A program made the position numbers and the translations under genes. From the NCBI GenBank assembly GCA_963402885.1, contig OY727097.1:10726001-10790000 (forward strand): a stretch of DNA of 64,000 nucleotides, given 5' to 3'. Shown in pieces: positions 56,823 through 64,000 of the stretch. Position 1 is the stretch's first letter. Every line of letters begins with the position of its first letter. The DNA is from Antedon bifida. Taxonomy: Eukaryota; Echinodermata; Crinoidea; Comatulida; Antedonidae. Below the pieces are notes generated by a model. It did no database searches. It had not been told where the DNA came from and worked only from the letters and a program-made list of their open reading frames with translations.

Positions 56823-59800
56823 TTTAAGTCCTTTATTGTGTGGTGGATTATTTATTTTTGTACATTCTTTTAACCAATACATACAACGCAGATACAATTG
56901 TATAGTATTTACTTGATTACTCATGTTTACTCGATTCTTGCCTGGAGTGTGTTTTGCAATCAGCTTCTTTAGTGGATCCATAATCTAAAAAAAGATTAGA
57001 TGTATTATATTTATAAGGCCCATTTAGTAGAACATAATAAATAGATAAATATAAAAAATGAGAACAGTTTTAATTCTAGAACTATAATGATAACCATATA
57101 CGCCTTCGACGATAATGATACTTTCACAAATTCGCCATAAGAACAATAAAGTCGGTTTTTGGGCTACATACATTTTCAGTAAAATAACTACGAATTCTAA
57201 AATACCTGGTTATCCAGTAGACAGCAAACCACAAACAGAAATATCCCCTGTAACGAGTTGAGTATATTGAAGAGATATACCATCACACTGGTTGTTGAGT
57301 CGATGTTCAAAACTCCGATTATCCATGTAACACCAAGGATTGGAAGAAGAACAAAACTTCCTCTAACGGCATTTCTAAAATAAAAAAATCGCAAATAAAA
57401 AAGATGTTCAGGCTTATTTATCTAGGTAAGTTGGTTCCTAGCCACCAAAGCGATAAATGTGCCGAAAACAAACAACTCTTAATCTTTAAAGTTATCTCAT
57501 CTTACAATGTGATTTTATTCATTTTATTACATTTATTCCAATGACTTTATTTTTACCAACCAAACAAACTCCCTTTTTGCTATAACTTAGGTTGTAATAG
57601 TTCGTAATGTTCATAAGCAATATAAATATTTGGCTTACCTTAATTGTTTGTACTCGTTTTGCTTTTTAGGAGGCTTAGTCACAATTGATCCAGATCTTTT
57701 ATAAATCACATGTACCAATTTACCCAACACTACTATGTTTATCTAAAATTAGGAAATATGATTTATTTTAAATAATTATTCTTTATACTTTGAACATAAA
57801 ATTGTTTTTCTACATTACAAAGAAGTCAACCTTTTATCCTATTTGTTTGTAAATTTTCTATTCTTGGTAACTTACTATCTTTATCGTTTTATCTATATTT
57901 GAGTTTTGTGTTTGTTTTTTTTCTTTTACTTTTGGACTCTAAGTATGCAACGCTTTATAGTATATAGGTGTACATACCCCAATAATCAAGCAAGCTGGGA
58001 TAACAACAACCAAGCGACACGACACTTTAAGCCAGCATCTTTATAAAGATAAGTTATCGTTAACACGGCCATCTGAAGTTGCTCATCTTCTTAACAATAA
58101 CATGGCCTACTCTAAACCTATCTATTTTAGGGCCTAAATAATAATAATAATTATTATTGTTTCTTTGATTACGCAATATTTCATTCGTTGATAGATTAAA
58201 TCCTCTATTCAATGGCTCCACCTAATTAATAACAGCAGTTAATATTGTAACTCATGAAAATGTATACATACAAGGTATCAGTGACGTAGCATTCATGATT
58301 AAAAGTTATAACCATGGCAACAATGAACGCAGGCGTCACGTAGCAGAACAACATGTAATGCACTAGCTTGAATCTTTTAGACTTGTTGTATACTACTTTT
58401 AAAACCAAGAAAATAGCTTCTGCCACCATCCACATAAACATGCACAGAACAAGATAATGCAGTAGGATTGAAACTGTCTTACATAACACCTAAAAGAAAA
58501 AAAATAATGTTCAAGTGTATTGTAAATGTAAATAAATATTATATCTAAATGGTCATGAATTCCTAATAAAATTTAAGATATATAATATAATATTATGTGA
58601 CAATAAATTTAATCTTGAACCTTGAATCATTATTGTATTAATGAAACGGAAACATTCTTTTAAAGATAATTTCAAATCGGATTAATATCACATCATAGAA
58701 TGACAATTCATATTTTTATCTTACAATGAATACAAACATCGTCTACCTTTAAAAGAATATCGTATTTTTTATTATTCAATTTAAACTAATTAAAAGTTGA
58801 CCAAATGTATTCACAAGAATATATCATCTATTTTAATTCAATGCCTTTTAATTGATACACAATTAGTTTGAACGAATTAATATTTTGTAAAGGATTAAAA
58901 AGAAACGATCCCTACCTTACGGTTTATTTTGTTGAGAACTGATAAAAATAGTATATCAACTCCTAATGTGCAAATGATGAGGTTGATATGGATTTTGTAA
59001 CGCATGTTTAACTTGTTCCTATTTATGAAGAATAGCAACATGCAAACAAAATTGATTTCTTTCATATAAAACATCTTATGAGTTCAACCTATACCTAAAA
59101 TGTGGATGGCTTACAAAGGTGAAATTTCGAGTAAAAAAGTCTTTAAAGGGAGAATAATGTCAACTTAAATCGCAAACCTCAGTAATAGGTAGATTAGTAG
59201 ATTGATAGACAGCGTCACAATCGACAAGCTCAGTCCGATTATTGTAATCCATGTGTTTATAACTTCATCATCTTTCCGTAACTGAAAAACAACATAAACA
59301 CTAATAAGCAATACCAATAACAATTTCTAAACATACATCAATCACCAATAAGAATGGTGTTTAAAATAGGATTTTTAAAAGAAAAAACAAATGAGATTAT
59401 CCAGTACAACATACTTGAATTAACATTAAAATCCTACGAAATTTTCTAAATAAAGAATGAAAAAAAAACCTTTAAGCATATCATATTTACCTCATTTTTT
59501 GAAATCTGCATTAACACTGAAAAACTCGTCAGATGAGAACAGAAACAACGAACAAACCTCTCTGTGAAATTTCGTACATGACAACCTCTTGTTGACCATT
59601 TGCTAATAATTTTAATTAAATAATAGATACGTCGATACCACTAAAGTGCAAAATGTATGTTATTCTTTTTGTGGAATGATTAATGGTGACTAATTATGAC
59701 AATTGAATATTACTACATCACAAAGCTCCAATGCATGAAAATAAATTTGGCAACCTGAATTGAATGAAAGCACAAATACTTTACCTCGGTAGAAAATCAA

Positions 59801-60133
59801 AGAATACGCAATCATACTTCGCTTCATATTCTGAGGAATCCTATAATAAATAAAGAGTAACAATAATAATTATATCCGACATTTAAACAAGGTTTTTATG
59901 GCACTCATAAACTACAGATATTTTTTAAGGCTGATACATTGATATTACTTATCGATCCTTTGTGTAATGGTTTAAAAATGGTCAGGACATTGGATTCTTA
60001 TCTTACGTTTAGTGGAACAATTGGAAGAGAGTACATCACTTGGGCATCTACTTTGTCATTTTCTCTATAAATACTTATGGAGAGCACACCACTGACTAGG
60101 TATGAATGAAGAACGTTCCCTGATGCTAATCCT
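56781..60133 (-). CDS. Adhesion G-protein-coupled receptor, 3' part (10 exons)
   Basis: Plasma-membrane family B2 receptor. Exons in order: 60,007-60,133 (end of GAIN), 59,785-59,840 and 59,491-59,602 (GPS), 59,178-59,281 (TM1), 58,916-59,018 (TM2), 58,272-58,489 (TM3-4), 57,978-58,038 (ECL2/TM5), 57,639-57,742 (TM5/ICL3), 57,206-57,374 (TM6-7), 56,781-56,984 (tail). Every junction is GT/AG and the phases agree throughout. The GPS reads DCVFFDF, WSTRGC and CFCSHLTSFSVLM. The HLT cleavage triad is intact, and TSFSVLM is the expected tethered agonist. Hallmarks include MWMVAEAIFL in TM3, LLPILGVTWIIGVL in TM6 and FNILNSLQGIFLF in TM7. About 419 residues are visible; N-terminal exons and ligand-binding domains were not found. 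A possible AATAAA lies at 56,537-56,542. The subfamily cannot be told. Confidence 0.93.
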
Positions 60134-60419
60134 CTAAAATTCCGTACAAAATAAAAACAAAAACATTATGATGTGCATATAATATGACAGTGAAAGTTAA
60201 CAAAAAGAGCATTCTACAACGGAAAAATAGGTGAAATCACTATAAAAATATTGTTTAATGCAGAAGGTGTGTTAAATAGATAATGAGCATTCCCGAGAAG
60301 TCAATGTCTACAGAAAAAGAAATTGTAATTTATATGGATAAAGTTGTAGTAAAAAAGGAAGAACATTCTAGATCTTCTTACTGGAGTGTATGGCAAGCCT
60401 CAGCTGTCTGAAGTATTCA
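60134..60419. other. Intron or upstream DNA of the GPCR gene
   Basis: No further exon can be supported. A 26-bp piece near 60,385-60,410 has AG and GT on either side on the minus strand, but is too short to judge. Confidence 0.4.
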
Positions 60420-60745
60420 AAATATTATATTATTATATCATTTTTTTATTATATTATATATTGTATTGTAATGAATTATACGTTTTGCATTATATTACTT
60501 GGTTTTAGCATTATATTATATCTATTTCTAATATATTATGTGAAAAATGTAACAAATTATTGACTTTCTGTATTATATTATTCGGTTTTGGCATTATATT
60601 ATGAACATTTACTATTATATTATTAATAAAATACATTATATTATAATATAATTGTATTATATTAAACCCATTTACCTTACTTTATAACATACAACATTAT
60701 TATATTATACGGATTCGTTAGTTATATTATTATTTTGTATGATGT
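60420..60745. repeat. TATTATATTA-rich quasi-repeat
   Basis: Nearly pure A/T, with TTATATTAT every 10-20 bp and a longer phrase GCATTATATTA...GGTTTTRGCATTATATTAT seen about twice (60,487-60,521 and 60,571-60,603). It is noncoding. Confidence 0.75.
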
Positions 60746-60859
60746 TTATTATACGTCACGGCTCATTTCAGTTCTTCTAACTCTTTCTCTCCCTCCCCCT
60801 GTTCACTAGCAATCAGCGGCAGAATCTGAATTGTGTGACTGTTGAAGAATAACTATACT

Positions 60860-61350
60860 ACGTACTAGGCCTAGCCTAGGCCTACTAGGGGATCTAGCCT
60901 AGACGTAGCTAGTTAGACAAGTGACCAAGGACCACCGGACAGCTACAACTAATACTACAATACAATAATACTACTAATGCAATAACTACTACTGCTAATA
61001 CTTAGGCCTAGCTAGTAGAGTACTAGGTAGGTTAGCTACTACTAGGCTCTAGGGGGGTTAGGGCGTATGTATGATGTTAACTACTAGGCCTAGGCCTACT
61101 AGTACTAGCCTAGGCTAGGCTAGGCCAGGCCTAGACTTAAGTTGTAGTAGGCTAGGGCCGGGCCTGCTGCCTTAGGCTAGGCTAGGCTACTACTACTACT
61201 ACTACTACTAGGCAGCCAGCCCATGATGGTTACGAGTAAGCCAAAATTTTGGATATAAGTAAACCAAAATTTGGGTACGAGCGAGTTGGCATGGGTACGG
61301 GTTGACCTGTATCCTTCTTTCTAGCTAATCGTACTAGGCCTAGGCCTCAA
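60860..61350. repeat. TAGGCCTA/CTAGGCTAGG-rich tract
   Basis: Dense overlapping palindromic words (CTAGGCCTAG, TAGGCTAGGC) and a (CTA)n run at 61,180-61,210, followed by a GTAAGCCAAAATTTTGG / GTAAACCAAAATTTGGG pair. The same words form tracts at 9,565-9,960 and 39,010-39,390. They are scattered genome-wide style motifs, not genes. Confidence 0.75.
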
Positions 61351-61765
61351 GTAAGTCTACGCTACCCAGTCCGGCTACAATATGGTCTATTTTGTTTTAT
61401 AGCTTTATTGATAGCTGGGTTCAAATCTGGGTTGGGACGGCTTTTTCTCATTCTAAAACAGAGTTCCTTATCATAATAAAATAATATATGAATTTATTTG
61501 TAATAGTACCTAGGCCCTAATTGCCATTGCATTTATTATTATTAATTATATATTATACGGTTACCCCTTAATTATACTATAGTATAATTTCCTTGTTATA
61601 TTTTACAATATTTTCTTTATAATTCTACAATTTTGTCTTTCACAGCACAAATTTATCATACTGTATTTGTCCAAGCTACTCCAGCTACATGGTATTGCCT
61701 TGAGGCTAAACTACACGGTATACTGGCACTACCATCATTCCTGGCTCGTCAACCTGGACCACATA
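61351..61765. other. Noncoding region
   Basis: No supported gene. Short overlapping frames at 61,633-61,879 are unconserved. Confidence 0.45.
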
Positions 61766-61990
61766 AGCACAGTTTCAGTTTCAGTTTATTTACCATTTCA
61801 ATTTCTGAACATAAGAGATGAACAACTTATATGGATGGATAACCATAAGAGCGAAGCTCGTTTACCGGTCACCCGTTAGTGCAGTGACATTACGGACAAC
61901 ATAAAGACAGGACAAAGGTGCAATACATAACAAGACATGTGAACACTTGTGTTTGCAACCCCTTGGATAAAATAATATATTTATATAAAG
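61766..61990 (-). mobile_element. Possible LINE 3' tail relic
   Basis: CAGTTTCAGTTTCAGTTTAT, then text ending CACTTGTGTTTGCAACCCC, resembles the 3' UTR of the LINE at 17,943-18,050 (TTTCATTTCATTTT... and TTTGTGTCCGCAACCCC). If so, only the tail inserted. Confidence 0.4.
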
Positions 61991-63616
61991 GAGAAAGATA
62001 GATATTATAATATTTCTTTTTTATCATACAATACATAGTACCTATTGGTATTATATCTAAAAATACAAAGGCGGCTAACACAGATAGTTCCATATATACA
62101 GTACTCTCTTATAAATAGATGTATCTCTCCAATCTACCTAATCTAATAATAGTACTATTAGCATACTACTTACACTTTGTAGACAAGAAGTAAGTTGTAT
62201 ACACCTAGAGGACTTATGGTAGTACAGTCGAACGCCCCCTCACTGGCCCGGTCAACATAATCTATACCTAGATTATTACAGTAATTAAAGTACATTATTA
62301 CAGAGATTTTTTTTTTTTTTTTGCAGAAATCAAAGTTATGTGTATAGAAAGCAGTACTCGTATTAAAAACTAAGCAGGTTGTACTCTTGAACGCAAACTG
62401 GCAGGATATTTTGAATATTTTTTATTGTTGAAATGAATGGAATCCTAACTTCTTTGCAACAACTGGAGACGAAGACATATTATGACCCTTTTATTTAAAT
62501 TTATTTGAATAGACCTTCATGTAAATTCATTAAAGGCTATATGTTTGTTTTATATTTTAATATGTGATAGTAGAAAATCATTGTGTATAATGAGGACTAA
62601 GAATCTGATATTCACTTGCATTCTCATCTTTTAAAAATTTTATTTATAATGCTGGTAATGAGTTTAAAATTTAATTATATTGACTAGTTTTGATAATCAT
62701 TATTTCTTTTGTGTAATATAGTTCATATATTATGTATTGAATAAATTGGTAAGGCCCTATACTGTTATTATTTAAGGAAAGTTTATATACACTTATTTTA
62801 TGCCTACTTAGTATTAATTGTTTATATAAATATTTTGTCTAATTGCCTTGATTTTTTGTATAGGCCAATGGCATCAATGTTTTTGTCAACGCAAATTAGC
62901 CTAATAATGCCACATTTAAACACATGATTCATTGATTTCTGATATTCTGTACTTGAGTATGCATTACTAAAATAACCAAGTAGTTAATATATTTCATTTG
63001 TAATGTATGTATAAACATTAAGTTTTTTTTCACATTTTTAAATTTAAAAATTATTACAATACCTACCTTTCTGATATTGTTACTATTGTATAATATATTT
63101 TGAGGCAGCAATAAAAAAAAATTAAAACAATTAATTTGACTTATACTGTACTATGTTAGTTCAGGATATGAAATGTGTGTGGGCATCTGGTGTGTTGGAG
63201 GTTGGTGGTGTGAGGTGTATATTTGTCACTTTAAGACCTAAATTAGATGTTTTCTGAAGAAAAGAAGTAAGAGGATACGCTTTCAAACAATTCCAAGAAG
63301 ATTCACACAAAAATAATTACTTTCCAATAAAATAGTATAACAGTGTATATTACAGTACATTGAATAAACTCGAGCGGAAAAATAACGCACATAAAAAAAC
63401 ACTCATATTCTTGTCGAAAAGTGCCCTCTATAGTTTTCTATTAATTTATTAATAATTATTATTAATTAATGAGTAATATGAACATATTTTTAACATTCAA
63501 TGCTGGAAACTGGTTCTACTCCTAACAAAGTTTCATACCTCCAAATTTCATCAACGTATTCAAAGCACTTCAATATTAAATATCACATTTAACATAACAA
63601 ATTCGGGTTTTGGATA
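61991..63616. other. Noncoding AT-rich region
   Basis: Poly-T at 62,305-62,323 and general AT richness. I see no gene, RNA or repeat family. Confidence 0.45.
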
Positions 63617-64000
63617 GAATTTTGCTTAAAAACATATACAAAAAACATCGATAAAAAATACTTTTCGTATTCAAAAACAGATGATACTTGGTATAAATGT
63701 TCACTATAGGTTGCTCTATTCACAGAAACAAAATTGCATTCATGAACGTTTTTTGTTGGTTGTTTTTTCAAAATAGTTATTAGCTTGAAAAAAATGAGTT
63801 GGAATTGTATAGTCTTTCATAAGTGTACATTTTGTAAAAACGTAAATTTAAAAAATCAGTGATATGGCTTGATAGTTATTTTTTTTTTGCAATATGGATG
63901 GAGCAACCTATATTGAACATTTATACCAAGTATCAAATGTTTTTGAATACGAAAAGTATTTTTTATCGATGTTTTTTGTATATGTTTTTAAGCAAAATTC
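63617..64000. mobile_element. Large inverted repeat at the right edge, probably a MITE
   Basis: Arm 63,617-63,716 (GAATTTTGCTTAAAAACATA...) is the reverse complement of 63,901-64,000 with about three mismatches. The 184-bp loop is noncoding. The right arm reaches the window edge, so the ends and any target duplication cannot be seen. Short minus-strand frames inside it are artefacts. Confidence 0.85.

Overview
The window is animal nuclear DNA, most likely from an echinoderm or a close marine deuterostome. It is AT-rich and intron-rich. It is full of CR1/L2-type and L1-type LINE fragments, one BEL/Pao relic, MITE-like inverted-repeat elements, microsatellites and tracts of the word TAGGCCTA. 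The gene families recognised (ST6GalNAc-type sialyltransferases and an adhesion GPCR) are animal ones. The species call is an inference.

Layout. Positions 1-46,616 hold a tandem array of sialyltransferase genes, all on the minus strand. Four loci are seen: the TM/stem exon of one gene at the left edge (1-193), gene 1 (15,842-19,911), gene 2 (30,113-32,767) and gene 3 (41,778-45,044). Copy A (1-21,523) and copy B (32,569-46,616) are two copies of one block. The block contains the 5' exon of a gene-2-type locus, a long noncoding stretch and a gene-1-type locus, so a two-gene unit appears to have been duplicated. The copies are nearly identical in exons (five differences over 656 bp in two exons). 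They differ by LINE insertions, an inversion, a minisatellite contraction and deletions.

Between the copies (21.5-30.1 kb) lies a broken BEL/Pao relic on the minus strand. A DNA element with long inverted arms and TTAA flanks (25,755-27,396) is nested in its leader; it carries a fragment that looks like a FEN/PIN-type nuclease domain. A decayed LINE (46.6-48.7 kb) follows copy B. Next come two TTAA-flanked MITEs (50.3 and 51.3 kb), an L2-like LINE with an open reverse transcriptase (53.3-54.7 kb) and an older LINE relic (55.3-56.3 kb).

From 60,133 down to 56,781 on the minus strand are ten exons of an adhesion GPCR: the end of the GAIN domain, an intact GPS cleavage site, seven TM helices and a C-tail that seems to end inside a dispersed repeat. 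Its 5' exons were not found. The last kilobases hold AT-rich repeats, TAGGCCTA tracts and a large inverted repeat at the right edge.

How the genes fit together: the sialyltransferases should all act in the Golgi on glycan acceptors with the same fold, so the array looks like local expansion of one enzyme family. One 105-bp stretch over sialylmotif L is identical between otherwise diverged genes 1 and 2, which suggests gene conversion. The GPCR is an unrelated neighbour.
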